64,000 nucleotides of DNA from Cyrtodaria siliqua (GCA_037043455.1 JAWPHD010010307.1:31008-95007); one strand, 5' to 3'. Numbered from the stretch's first letter, positions 1-10,957 are shown. Program-made: numbers and translations. Notes: a model not told the origin generated them from the sequence alone.

Positions 1-78
1 CAACCCTCGGTATAACAGTTTTAATCGAATCTCGGCAGAGCCTCTTTTCCGATAATAACAGTTATAGGTATCAAACCA
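1..78. mobile_element. Palindromic fold-back element, cut by window start
   Basis: The stretch folds back on itself. The left arm (CAACCCTCGGTATAACAG...) is the reverse complement of the right arm ending near 78, around a core reading CTCGGCAGAGCCTC. The same arms and core occur at 46303-46457, so this is a member of that family with its left end outside the window. A lone arm-like piece (GTTGGAATTCCCTATC) recurs at about 541-556. No coding capacity is visible. Non-autonomous fold-back/MITE status is inferred from structure. Confidence 0.65.
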
Positions 79-1740
79 CTAATTATTTTCCCCATAGTCA
101 CCAATGTTAAAGTGTCACATATTAATAATTAGCTGCAAATTCAACTCAAGTATGGATAATGCAGCAGTGTAATGTTCATATAGAAAACTAATTTTCCACT
201 TAACAAATCATCAGAAAAGGTGGGCTCACAAGACATGCAAGAAATGTCCTGTTTGTTTACAGGTCAACGGTACAGCTGTTTTCATTGATTGACTATTTTC
301 ATTGCTCATAAAGTGTGAGCAAAGAGTCGAAATTTCGAAAATGTTCATCAGTGATCCAGTAAAACCTATTAATACGCTTCTTATACATACAACCACAAAA
401 TCGAATAGAAATGGGCTGTTTTCCCCTATTTATAATGCCCATTTCCATAAAAAAGGAGGGATTACTTTTTATTATAGGAACTACATTAGACTACACCTCG
501 GATGTTTACATGTAATTAGTGGTGGTAAACCTATACCTTGTGTTGGAATTCCCTATCCATGATGTGTGGCTTTGCCAGAAGCTATTCGTATCAGTGAATA
601 CTACATTTCCTGTTCGACTTTCATACCTACTTTTGTTAAACAGTGTTGACCTACCATGACGGGTGTATATATTATATCATTAAGTTTCAAAATGTTGATC
701 TGAAAAAGATATTCCATTTTGGTTTGTTTGTTTGTTTGTTTGTTTGTATGGTGTTTTATGTCATTTTCAACATATGTAAGGTTATATATGACGGTCGATG
801 TTTTGTGGCGTTTGGAAACAAAACATTTTTTTATTTGATTCAATGACAATATTCGTTTGAAACGCAGCCATTATTGTTAACTTCTTATCATTTTTCTAGT
901 ACAGTGTATTGTTTGTAACTTGAATTTTTTTAAACTGTTTTGTGTATGTGTTTAGTCTTTTTCTTATGAAAACAGCCATACCCACATATACATATTATTG
1001 AATATATTTTGAATAATTAGTGACATCAACATGTGTACACAATTATTATCAGTCAACGTATTTGGGCTCTCTCATACTTGTTTCCGTTTTCGCTTTCTGA
1101 ACAAAAACAATAATTCAGAGCATATGTATTGTGTTATATATTATAGGTTATTAGATTTGTATTGTGATATGTTTTTTTCTGCGTAATAATATTGCGCGAC
1201 TTTAGACGCATAATATTAAAACGAATCATTAGAACAAAACAATAGTATACAATATTTAATTTTTCATTAAAAAAAAGCTTTTATTTGAAGCAAGCATTCT
1301 GTCGTAACATCGTAGAAATTATTCACAATGAAAAATACTTTAATGTTTATATCACATGACAAACGTCCTGACAAACGTCCTGTGACATGAACTGCGAATT
1401 GCACCAATTTCTAACGAGTATGTAAAAAAGTAGTCCCAGTACAATTATATTACAACACATCAATATGAACACTTGAATATGGACGAATGTTGATGTTGCC
1501 TGTTACAATGAAGGTAAACGAATCATGTAAATGCGTATGCAATATAGAATGACGTTTACTTAATTATACTTCTTAAAATCACTTTATCACATAACTTACG
1601 GTGTGGTAGTGGAAAACACCATTCTATATTTTCGATATGCCACTAGTTATATAAGTATGCAAATAAGCCTAGTATACGCTGTCAAAAAAAATCGATAATG
1701 ACTATGATCCAATTCCCACGGTTTATGTCGGTTTCGCGTG
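79..1740. other. AT-rich intergenic DNA, no supported gene
   Basis: Only short open frames without recognisable domains occur. Visible details are a (GTTT)n run near 721-746, a lone arm of the fold-back family at about 541-556, and a small direct repeat (ACAAACGTCCTG twice) near 1360-1382. Confidence 0.5.
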
Positions 1741-1938
1741 TTAAAGCTACAGAGTCCCTATATCAATCGATTTCTTCTTTGTAGGCGTGTCTTTATTTGT
1801 AACTTCATGTTCACCAGCTCATGTCGAAATCGGGTATTTAAGCGAGCAAATATAGCGAAGGAAATCATTTACTGTATATACATCGACCAGTGCGCATTGT
1901 ACCTATACACAGGTAACAGTAATTTTTACAAAAAATAA

Positions 1939-2014
1939 AGTTAGCTCCTTTCGGGGCTCGAACTCACGACCTTCTGATTTCAATCCTGTGCTCTATCCAC
2001 TGAACTACAACGCA
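1939..2014 (-). other. tRNA-like segment inside TTAA element
   Basis: Read on the minus strand it shows an A-box-like stretch (TAGTTCAGTGGATAG) and a B-box-like stretch (GAGTTCGAGCC) at tRNA spacing. The T-stem and acceptor stem pair poorly, so it is a tRNA-derived relic rather than a working tRNA gene. Most of it is missing from the second TTAA element, where a deletion joins two short GAAC-containing direct repeats. Confidence 0.5.
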
Positions 2015-2296
2015 ACTTGAGAAAATAGTGTACTAACTACCATATATTATGAGGCAAAATAACTTAACATATTTGAACGCAACTAATGATGGATCAATAA
2101 ATGTGCAGTCCATATTGTCGCACGTGTAAATTAACATTGCCTGGTGTAATACTGTATCTTATCAATATGAAACTAATACTTCGCCTCAAATCAACCACAT
2201 CTCGACTTGTTATTTAGCGCTTGATGAGTTTGTTTGCGCGCTCTTGTTATTACGTAATGCCTATTTAGTGTTAAAAATGCTACAAAATACCAATAA

Positions 2297-2378
2297 ATAG
2301 CAGTGGCCCAGAGGTTCAGCGTACATCTTTCAAAACTTACAAGTGCAAGGCTGTGGTTCAAATCCCGTTCCGGGTAAC
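2297..2378 (+). other. tRNA-like segment inside TTAA element (plus strand)
   Basis: It contains an A-box-like region (TGGCCCAGAGGTTCAGC) and a clear B box (GGTTCAAATCCC) followed by GTTCCGGG. The copy at 61708-61783 preserves both and has the better A box (TGGTCTAGTGG). The stems do not form a full cloverleaf. It could act as an internal RNA polymerase III promoter or be a fossil SINE head trapped in the transposon. Confidence 0.5.
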
Positions 2379-2460
2379 TATTTTTTTATCACATGTATTC
2401 TGGAGCCGTATATTTATCGATGTTACCTGTACGGAGGCTAAATAAAAATGTGAAATTTTA

Positions 2461-2692
2461 GTGTGTATAAGCGTTTATTTATCCTCGCTGTATTGCACTA
2501 AGCATTTTAGCGAGCAGACCTAGATTTTAAGTCTCATCCGAAGGACTGGTAAGGTAGGAAATACTTTTGAAATATTTCGGTAATTAACCCAAATTCGGTC
2601 CTGGCTGGGATTGAACGCGCGATCCCTGGGTTACTAAGCCGCAATGCTAACCATTACACCACGGCGCTACCTTGAATCTGGTCTCAGCGAGT
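2461..2692 (-). mobile_element. tRNA-headed SINE with 10-bp target duplication
   Basis: It is flanked by the direct repeat TGAAATTTTA (2451-2460 and 2693-2702). The other TTAA copy shows the uninterrupted site near 61855. On the minus strand a tRNA-like head (GCGCCGTGGTGTAATGG as A-box region, CGTTCAATCCC as B box) lies at about 2600-2670, followed by an unrelated body running toward 2461. This is a textbook retroposed SINE nested in a DNA transposon. Confidence 0.8.
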
Positions 2693-2836
2693 TGAAATTT
2701 TACGTATCGATTTCTCCTTATATACCGACTTTTAGGGTGTTCGTCGATTTGAAACTACTTCACACGTGACTCATTCATATTCATGAGTTATTACCAGTAA
2801 AAATAGGAACGAACTGTACAGCTTTAAAGACATATT

Positions 2837-3346
2837 CATACAATTTCATGAGCAAAGTGTGATATTCAATTTTCCTTCACATTATTAGGCCCACCCAATA
2901 AAGCATTTGTGAGCAGTACACATAATAACACATTAAGGAATGTTGTATATTTATTGTGTGGTGCTCTGATTTTTGGTCTAAAAACAATTAAGAAATACCA
3001 GATAAGTTTTGTATTCAAAAGCTAAATTATAAACATATATCTTTTCATTAAAGTAAATTACAAAGTGTTGTTAGAGAATATCTATAGGTAACTGTAAATA
3101 ACTGTTAGCCATACAATTTCATGAGCAAAGTGTGATATTCAATTTTCCTTCACATTATTAGGCCCACCCAATAAAGCATTTGTGAGCAGTACACATAATA
3201 ACACATTAAGGAATGTTGTATATTTATTGTGTGGTGCTCTGATTTTTGGTCTAAAAACAATTAAGAAATACCAGATAAGTTTTGTATTCAAAAGCTAAAT
3301 TATAAACATATACCTTTTCATTAAAGTAAATTACAAAGTGTTGTTA
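2837..3346. repeat. Tandem duplication, two copies, 273-bp period
   Basis: A segment of roughly 237 bp starting CATACAATTTCATGAGC at 2837 is repeated from 3110 and is nearly identical by eye (one mismatch noticed, ATATCTTTT against ATACCTTTT). A 36-bp spacer separates the copies. The near identity implies a very recent event, or an assembly artefact. No coding frame is present. Confidence 0.85.
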
Positions 3347-3579
3347 AGCTATTCTTATCCTCAATATAGCAGTGCTATACAAATAAAAAACTAAGAGTTG
3401 GCCTCAATTTATATACCTGAGTTGATCAGCCATGAAGCGTGCTGGCTGTAAATATTCAAGCTTCCCATGCTTTTTCACTGACCAAGTAGCGTTAGGAAAT
3501 GTGTCTTTAAAGCGACAGGCAAAATGCAATAAAAGTCGATATGTGAGTTATGTGATAAATAGAATCTAACATTCGTTCT

Positions 3580-3690
3580 CATTCATTATTGAATTTATTA
3601 AACTCGTTAGCAAAAATCATATAATGCTCGGCAAGAGCCTCGCATGATATCAGTTTGCCAACTCGTTTAATAAATTCAATAATGAATGAG
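3580..3690. mobile_element. Palindromic fold-back element
   Basis: The arms TCATTCATTATTGAATTT and their reverse complement flank a core GCTCGGCAAGAGCCTCGC. Arm length is about 35-45 bp. The CTCGGC/GAGCC core resembles those of the palindromes at 1-78, 42360-42500 and 46303-46457, although the arms differ. Confidence 0.6.
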
Positions 3691-3830
3691 TACTCATGTA
3701 AGATCCTCTATATATACCATTTTCTTTCGATAATGACTCCTAAAATGTTAAACTAACTATAATGGCATGCAGTTGTAATATGGTATGGATCCTTTTCAAA
3801 AATAAAAAGAAATTTACAATAACATATATA

Positions 3831-4301
3831 CTGAAGGAAAAAAGAAACGCAACTCGGGAATTTCCGCTATATACTGCACACTCAATTCCATGTAATATTC
3901 CAGAGAAATCTCAAGATGTTTTGCAAATAAAAGGTTGCAGCTAGTTAGAGACAGTATTTAATTGTGCTGCTATAGACTTTTTAAAGTTCAGTACACTTTG
4001 TAACACGATATTCTTAACTGTTAAACTTCCGCTTTGAAAATTTGAGCCATTTCAATACTGTATTTAATGTAAAAATATTACAAACATTTAGATCATAAGT
4101 TTGCTCACCTGCTTGAGCCAAACGCATATTCTATCAATAATGGAATTTTGAAGCGATACTATTTGGTATGTTATGTGTTGTGTTAGTCTGTTTTTCGAAA
4201 GGAAAGGTCTAATGTAGCCATGTACCATTCGATTTACAGCAGTATATTTTACATACACTATATAGAGAACATTCCCGAGTTGCGTTTCTTTTTTCGTTTA
4301 G
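3831..4301. mobile_element. TA-flanked MITE, copy M1
   Basis: The terminal inverted repeats share AAAAAAGAAACGCAACTCGG. Outer ends are CTGAAGG on the left and the complement of CTAAACG on the right, each next to TA (3829-3830 and 4302-4303). This is the Tc1/mariner pattern. The interior lacks a transposase. Related copies are at 23264-24018 and 34604-35214, with a variant at 35357-35839. Confidence 0.8.
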
Positions 4302-4618
4302 TATATCTTAAAAATAATAAATACACTTTACAATATAATGATAGCCTTTAGTTATTTTTTTCTATATAAAATTGTATACACGTGAAATTTATATGAACTG
4401 AAATTTAAACAGGTCCGATTTTAACTGGACTCTTTTCAAAAACAAATATATTTTATAATAAATATGTTTTTATCAGTGTAAATAAAACTTGAATTCGATA
4501 TAATCAGACTATGACGGTAAAATGTATATATGACAAACTTTAAGAAAATGTATAGTTTACTGATGTATTCGAAAATGAATTATATATTGTTCAAATCAGC
4601 AGAATTTTGAACTGTTCA

Positions 4619-4879
4619 TTAAAGGGACAAATGGCAATCTTGAAGCGTTAATTAACGTCTCGGTTTATTTATCCAGTATCATTTTGACTTTAAGCCTGCT
4701 TGCATATAATACAATTTTGAGTTTCCCTTTTTCATCTAATCCTTCAAGGTTTTTTAAATATATTATTGGTGCAATATAATCAACAGTTAATAATACGCAA
4801 AACAAAATTGCTTTACACTACCATTATAATTAATATTACAAACAAAAGCAAACATCAAGATTGCCCTGTGTGCCTTTAA
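4619..4879. mobile_element. TTAA-bounded MITE
   Basis: It starts TTAAAGGGACAAATGGCAAT at 4619 and ends with the complement of TTAAAGGCACACAGGGCAAT at 4879, so TIRs of about 24 bp begin exactly at TTAA on both sides. A diverged copy lies in inverted orientation at about 33847-34160. No protein is encoded. A piggyBac-like mechanism is inferred from the TTAA. Confidence 0.7.
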
Positions 4880-5814
4880 AGGTTGTGTGCGTGACATAAG
4901 TATTACAATGTGAAGTACCTTATTACTAAAATCAATACCTTCCACTAGCTTAGCGTTATTGGTGGGAAGCCACACAGGCACCTCAATAAAGTGACCGTAA
5001 ATGGTTTAAAAACGTTAAAGTTTATCGACTGTTAAGTTACACAAATTAGATAACTTATGATATTATACTTGTTAAACAAATTATCCTATTCTCGGATACA
5101 CAGTGCGTAGGCGATGACAATCGCACAACACGCCAGATTGGTTAAATAGAAGTCGTAACATTTCTTAACGTTCTAAACATCATAAAACATACACTGAGCA
5201 AAGGTAAAATAGTACACACGGTTATCTCCATCGGCCAGTGTTTAGGTGAATATAAAGCTTAAACAAAGTTTTAAAGAAAGTTTGCTGTTTTTAAGAACAC
5301 TTAATAGAGAACAAATATACTAGTCAAAATTCATAAGTACCCACCTAAGACTATGTCAATAATATTCTCCTTGTTTTATGTATTTCACGCTTGCTTGAAG
5401 ATACGGTTAAACTGCAAGCTAACGAGTTTAAGTCGTCTGCTCTGATTGCATATACATATGTCGTCTGCTCTGATTGCATGAACATAAGCCGTCTGCTCTG
5501 ATTGCATGAACACATACCTTAATTAAGCGGGCTTTATGTTATGTGTTTTATCAGCACAATTCATATAAAAGGACGGTAACTCTCAAAATATGTAACAATT
5601 TAAATTTTTAAAAATAAATATTTTGCAAACTATCTGTCAAAATAAAATACTTATCACACAACTGTTCTAAAATATATTTAAACTAAGAAATCTGTAAAAA
5701 TGAGTTATAAAGTAGTTTGTTCAGTGTATATACTAAACAGTTTCAAATGTGCCAAGTAATAATCTGTTATGTATGATACTAAAACTTCAAAGTGAGGTTA
5801 TTTGATAATTGTAT
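4880..5814. repeat. Intergenic DNA with a short tandem repeat
   Basis: About three copies of a ~28-bp unit (GTCGTCTGCTCTGATTGCAT plus spacer) lie at 5432-5515. A segment at 5526-5592 recurs in inverted orientation at about 28935-28998. Nothing else is supported upstream of the TRIM-like gene's 3' end. Confidence 0.6.
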
Positions 5815-5820
5815 TTTATT
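5815..5820 (-). promoter_or_regulatory. Candidate polyadenylation signal of the TRIM-like gene
   Basis: AATAAA is read on the minus strand about 104 bp downstream of the stop codon at 5924. Position and orientation fit transcript end formation. In such AT-rich DNA a chance match is possible. Confidence 0.45.
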
Positions 5821-5923
5821 TTTGCTCAGGATATGGCCACAATGGTTGATACACACTATAGACATGCCGTTAGGCCATTGTTCAGTAAGCAACCGTTTAT
5901 GAAAGGAAGAAAGTACAACGAAC

Positions 5924-7549
5924 CTATTTTACTTGAAACACTTTGAGAATGTTACTACGCATTCCAACATATAGTTTGTCCTCCTTGTCACAGTATGCTA
6001 TTGACCTTAATTCATTCAATCCCCATTCCACTCCCAGTAATATCTGAAACTTGGTACAGTCGGGTCTGATCTGGAAGACGTAGTGTGGATTGTTACCAGT
6101 AACATATACGGTTCCTGATTTGTCAATAGTCAGACCTCGTGGACATTTGAGGCTGGCATCAGTGTACACGGCGTTTATAGTTCCATCACATGACACACTG
6201 GTTACTGTGCCCCGGTCGCTATCTGACACAAACATGACATTCGTCACAGCGTTGAACGCTATGTACTGCGGTTTTTTAAACAATTGTACACCATTTGCAT
6301 CGCTTTCTAGAGTTTTTAATACTACTCCCTTCATATCGATCATTTCAACTTTGCTCGGATTCGTATATGTTACAATGAGCTTTCCGTCACTGTGTACTAT
6401 TCCACGACACTCTCCATTGACAGTTATCTCTTGAACTTTGGACACGGAGTTCGGTCCTATAGACAGAAGCTGGATCATTTTCATTTTGGGAATAGTCACG
6501 GCAACCTGATTATTGTCGACCACTGTCAAATCCCATGGCGGTGATGGCAGCTGCATTTCTGAAACAATAGTCTTTTGTTTAATGCTTAATACTTTTACTT
6601 TGTTTTTGTATTCGTCGGCAATGATTAGTTGATGGTCGGATAATACGGCTACTCCTGTGATGCTGTAATTGACTTGATCCGTGTCAGTAGATGATTTCAC
6701 ATTGATATCGTTTACGTGTTCTGGTAATTTGACCAGTTGCCCCAGTAATGGTTTTGCATTACTATCAGTTGCATTTAGTTCATCTTTAGGAGAAAACCTG
6801 TATCTTCTTATTTCATTTTCTGTGTCTATTTTACTAAGTGTTTTTTCCAGTTTTGGCATTGCATTCTTCGCATTATGCATAGCTAGAAACAGTTTGCTAC
6901 TCTGTTTAGATGTATGTAACGTTTCGAGTTTTGACGTATTTGTTTTGATATCTGTAATCCCGGAAATACATGTATCCGAAATGGAATTAACCACATTCAA
7001 ATCTTCATCTCGAAATCGTTTTAAACCTTCTTTTGCGGAAGTATAGTATGTTCGTATTTCGTCTTCGTTTTTATCAGCCAATATTTGAGTTCGTTCAAAG
7101 TGTTTTCTTACTTTGTTCAGTTGCTTGTTAATTTCCTTATATTCAGGACTCTCTCCAATACCCTCTGATAAATCTGCTACACTTCCAACATGACAGTGTC
7201 TGTGTCCAATCTTGGTGCAGCGTTGGCATATAAGCTGGTTGTGTGTCTTGCAGAAATAGTTAAAAACCTCACCTTTGTGGAGAGAGCACGGATTGAAACA
7301 AGCACCCAGTGAATGCATTTTTGACTTGTCCAGAAGTTTATGATGTCTGCTTGGTTTAGACTTACGATGTTGAGCAAAACACGTAACACATAAATATTCC
7401 TCGCAATCGATGCAATAGCCAGCAGCTGCTAGCTTTTCCCCATCATCAGTACACGGTTGGCATATATATTCCGGCATTTCATCCGATGCTGCGTTCTCCG
7501 TTACGAGAGATTTTCCAGGTGCACTTTCAGCACTTTCAGAACATGCCAT
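5924..7549 (-). CDS. RING-less TRIM-like protein: two B-boxes, coiled coil, beta-propeller
   Basis: A single uninterrupted 541-codon frame. Residues 30-70 hold a B-box1-type zinc site (C30, C33, C46, C49, C54, C57, H69/H70). Residues 88-120 hold a B-box2 (C88, H91, C100, H103, C108, C111, H116, H118/H120). Residues ~135-260 look like a coiled coil. Residues ~300-541 contain about six NHL/WD-like propeller strands ending in patterns such as LIIADEYKNKVKV, VMFVSDSDRG and LYVGMRSNILKV. No RING finger precedes the B-boxes, so E3 ligase activity is unlikely unless a partner supplies it. Related bivalve proteins form large, often single-exon families, with immune roles suggested for some. The substrate is unknown. 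The start follows the first ATG and gives a complete B-box1. A candidate poly(A) signal lies 104 bp past the stop. No signal peptide or membrane segment is seen. Confidence 0.9.
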   Translation of the reverse strand: MACSESAESAPGKSLVTENAASDEMPEYICQPCTDDGEKLAAAGYCIDCEEYLCVTCFAQHRKSKPSRHHKLLDKSKMHSLGACFNPCSLHKGEVFNYFCKTHNQLICQRCTKIGHRHCHVGSVADLSEGIGESPEYKEINKQLNKVRKHFERTQILADKNEDEIRTYYTSAKEGLKRFRDEDLNVVNSISDTCISGITDIKTNTSKLETLHTSKQSSKLFLAMHNAKNAMPKLEKTLSKIDTENEIRRYRFSPKDELNATDSNAKPLLGQLVKLPEHVNDINVKSSTDTDQVNYSITGVAVLSDHQLIIADEYKNKVKVLSIKQKTIVSEMQLPSPPWDLTVVDNNQVAVTIPKMKMIQLLSIGPNSVSKVQEITVNGECRGIVHSDGKLIVTYTNPSKVEMIDMKGVVLKTLESDANGVQLFKKPQYIAFNAVTNVMFVSDSDRGTVTSVSCDGTINAVYTDASLKCPRGLTIDKSGTVYVTGNNPHYVFQIRPDCTKFQILLGVEWGLNELRSIAYCDKEDKLYVGMRSNILKVFQVK

Positions 7550-8028
7550 TCTACTTGCTCGTCCCGTATAAAATGAAATCGCTATCGATTGTATAATGTG
7601 CTGTTATATCTTAAAATGTACAATTTACTAAAGCTGTCGATTGTCAACATGTTTACCTTAACAACCTATACTCCTGATATCTTAATGCAATATGACCTTG
7701 CGATATTGTACATATTTACACAACGTACACGCTTTAAATATTTGATAATTATTGATCAGGTTTGGTGTTAATATCTGTGTGCGTCAATATGATCTGCATT
7801 GCTTTAGACGAACTGATTATATCAGTATTTTATAATGATATAGTTATGAACAAAATGAATTACCACATTTCATATACTTACATCAACAAGTAAGTCAGTC
7901 AGTCAGTAAGTAAATAGCTTATTATATCGACATGCGCATAAAGTGGCAATCAAGTACATAAATAAAAACATAAAGTGACATATAGAGCCTCATATTTCTC
8001 AGATCCTTAGTAAAATATGCACACTTCA
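7550..8028. other. Upstream region of the TRIM-like gene
   Basis: This is 5' flanking DNA of the minus-strand gene. No strong promoter motif can be defended. A short (AGTC)n/(AGTA)n run lies near 7890-7912. No other gene is visible. Confidence 0.4.
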
Positions 8029-9748
8029 ACCTAAGGGACCTAGTAGCATATATGTATTCAGGAATGAACACTACCTGGACATAAGTGGCCTAGTAGAGCG
8101 TTTGTATTTAGGAATGAACACTACTAGGACCTGAAAAGGGCGGAGTAGAACATGTGTATTTTGGAATGAACACTACTTGGACCTAAGGGGCCTAGGAGAA
8201 CATTTGTCTTTAGGAATAAACACTACTAGGGCCTGAAAAGGGCGGAGTAGAACATGTGTATTTTGGAATGAACACAACTTGGACCTAAGGGGCCTAGGAG
8301 AACATTTGTCTTTAGGAATAAACACTACTAGGGCCTAACGGGCGGAGTAGAACATGTTTATGTAGGAATGAACACTACTAGGACCTAAAGGGCGGAATAG
8401 ACATGTGTATTTAGGAATGAACACTACCTGGACCTAAGGGACCTAGTAGAACATATGTCTTTATGAATGAACACTACTAGGACCTGAAAAGGGCGGAGTA
8501 GAACATGTGTATTTTGGAATGAACACTACTTGGACCTAAGGGGCCTAGGAGAACATTTGTCTTTAGGAATAAACACTACTAGGACCTGAAAAGGGCGGAG
8601 TAGAACATGTGTATTTTGGAATGAACACTACTTGGACCTAAGGGGCCTAGGAGAACATTTGTCTTTAGGAATAAACACTACTAGGGCCTAACGGGCGGAG
8701 TAGAACATGTTTATGTAGGAATGAACACTACTAGGACCTAAAGGGCGGTATAGACATGTGTATTTAGGAATGAACACTACTAGGACCTAAAGAGCGGAGT
8801 AGACATGTGTATTTAGGAATGAACACTACTTAAGAGCGGAGTAGACATGTGTATTTAAGAATGAACACTACTAGGACCTAAAAAGCGGAGTAGACATGTG
8901 TATTTAGGAATGAACACTACTAAAGGGCGGAGCAGACATGTGTATTTAAGAATGAACACTACTAGGACCTAAAGAGCGGAGTAGACATGTGTATTTAGGA
9001 ATGAACACTACTAAAGGGCGGAGTAGACATGTGTATTTAGGAATGAACACTACTAAAGGGCGGAGTAGACATGTGTATTTAAGAATGAACACTACTAGGA
9101 CCTAAAGAGCGGAGTAGGCATGTGTATTTAGGAATGAACACTACTAAAGGGCGGAGTAGACATGTGTATTTAAGAATGAACACTACTTGCACCTAAGGGA
9201 CCTAGTATAACATATGGCTTTAGGAATGAACACTACTAGGACCTAAAGGGCGGAGTGGAACAGGTGTATTTAGGAATGAACACTTCTTGGACCCAAGGGG
9301 TCTAGTAGAACTTATGTCTTTAGGAATGAACACTACCTGTTCATAAGGGTCCGAGTACCACATATGTCTTTAGGAATACACGCTACTTGAACCTAAGGGG
9401 CCTAGTAGCACATATGTTTTAAGAATGAACACTTCTTGGTCCTAAGGGGCCTAGTAGCACATATATTTTTCAGGAATGAACACTATTGAACCTAAAGGGC
9501 CTTTTAGCACATATGTAATCAGGAATGAACACTACCTGGACCTAAGGGGCCTAGAACACATGTTTTGAGGAATAAACACTACCTGGACCTTAGAGGCCTA
9601 AGAGCATAACTGTTTTAGGAATGAACATTTCTTGGACTTATGGGGCCTTGTCACACATACGCTTTTGGAATGAACACTATCTCGACCAATGGGGCCTAGT
9701 AGCACATAGATTTTAGGAATTAGCACTACTTGGACCGAAGGGGCTTGT
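8029..9748. repeat. Minisatellite array, ~50-bp unit with higher-order structure
   Basis: About 1.7 kb of direct repeats built on AGGAATGAACACTACTAGG. Two subtypes are present: one carries GGGCGGAGTAGAACATGTGT, the other GGGGCCTAGTAGAACAT. In 8105-8760 the subtypes alternate as ~100-bp dimers, and a ~300-bp block (about 8105-8407) is repeated at about 8463-8760. Around 8770-9180 the units shorten by loss of the AGGACCT part. The right end (9300-9748) is the most diverged. Confidence 0.95.
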
Positions 9749-10432
9749 ATATGCATTAAATGAATACGCTAAACTTCTTATCATATACAAGTATTAAAAT
9801 AGTGTGTATCTTATATAATACATATATTAAATGCATTTTCTTGAGACTTTTATCAGTAATGTGGTGTTCCTGTATGTTTAACCTTTATAATTAGCAATAC
9901 CCATTTTGCCATGTGACAAATGATCAACCCATTCAAATAGGGTTTCAAAAGAATATCGATCAATGCTATACATTTCGTATTATACTTGAAATAAACTATG
10001 CACGGCTTGAGGTATCTAAACATGCTAGTGATATTTAGTTCTCATAATAGTACATGCTCATTGTATATCTTCTTTTGTATGTTTGCTTTATCAATTGCAA
10101 ATCTTTGTACAGTGGCGTATACAGAATGGAGTGACACAGGATTCTCCTAACATATGTTGGCCTTTTACACTTAAGTGAAACTGGTGGACTAATATTTCGT
10201 ATATTTGTGATTCCATGGTCAGTAGTTAAAATGGTGTATTAACACGGAATGGCTATTTGCTAGATCTTCAGTCTGATTCTTAGGGATACTGTAAATAAAA
10301 TAGTACAGACAATAGTGTGCATGTTAGCTCAGTAACTGGGATGTCTGTCAACCGAGTTAGACCCATTTGTTTCTGTATGACTAAAGACTAATCGTTAGCT
10401 TGTTACTGTAGTTTGATGTCCTTTTCAATATT
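9749..10432. other. AT-rich intergenic DNA, nothing recognised
   Basis: No open frame with domain similarity, no inverted repeat and no tandem repeat is seen between the minisatellite and the LINE fragment. Confidence 0.4.
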
Positions 10433-10957
10433 ATGCATAGAGTATCAAAAAATACAGTCACGTCATATATTTGTGATATGTTTCATCCTGCTGTTATCTC
10501 GCAGAGAAATCTACGATCTGCATACAAATTAAATTATATAACTCCAAGACCAAACAAAGAATTGTCTAAAGGGAGTATGTCATACTCTGGACCAATTATA
10601 TGGAAAAGCATTCCTTCATATATTAGAGAATGAATAACTTTACATCTAACTGTGTTAAATGGCTGAAAACACAATCATAATGTATATTGTAATAATTGTT
10701 TAACGTATTGTTATGTATGGCAGTTTGTAATAATTAATGACATCATGTGTACTGTGTGCCTCTTTATTGTGCAAACCACCAGCTCAAACATGTATATAAT
10801 TATGTATACACACACAGTTTAAAGGAAATATCACTGTTTTTGTTTTGTTATATATGTTTTGCATTGTATATGTATGACTTTACAGAGAGGGCACTAAGGG
10901 AGATTAGTGTTGGCTAATTGGGTCACCCTCTATAAATGTTCTGTTCTGTTATTCTGT
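10433..10957 (+). mobile_element. LINE 3' end (C-terminus of reverse transcriptase plus 3' UTR)
   Basis: A 66-residue frame (10433-10633) ends in SYSGPIIWKSIPSYIRE, the pattern found at the C-terminus of CR1/Jockey/L2-like reverse transcriptases. It is followed by about 320 bp of 3' UTR ending in a TCTGTTCTGTTATTCTGTT tail. The catalytic domain is absent, so this is a strongly 5'-truncated, dead copy. It directly abuts another LINE fragment in the same orientation. Confidence 0.7.

Larger units (their letters stand above)
1741..2827. mobile_element. TTAA-flanked non-autonomous DNA transposon, copy A
   Basis: The element begins TTAAAGCTACAG at 1741 and ends CTGTACAGCTTTAA at 2827. This gives imperfect terminal inverted repeats that start exactly at a TTAA on both sides, as in piggyBac-type elements. 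A second copy at 60723-61986 has the same boundaries and much of the same interior, which proves a mobile unit. The interior holds no transposase frame but contains two tRNA-like segments (minus strand 1939-2014, plus strand 2297-2378). A SINE at 2461-2692 is absent from copy B. The superfamily is inferred from the TTAA and the termini only. Confidence 0.8.

Noticed and set aside
1939..2672. Functional tRNA genes
   Set aside because: A and B boxes are present but acceptor and T stems do not pair well; these are tRNA-derived repeat heads.
6090..7389. Frames overlapping the TRIM-like gene on either strand (6090-6434, 6681-7046, 7177-7389)
   Set aside because: Shadows of the minus-strand coding region; no domains.
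7564..7575. TATA box of the TRIM-like gene
   Set aside because: TATAAAA reads on the plus strand, whereas the gene is on the minus strand; the minus-strand reading is a weak TTTTATA only.
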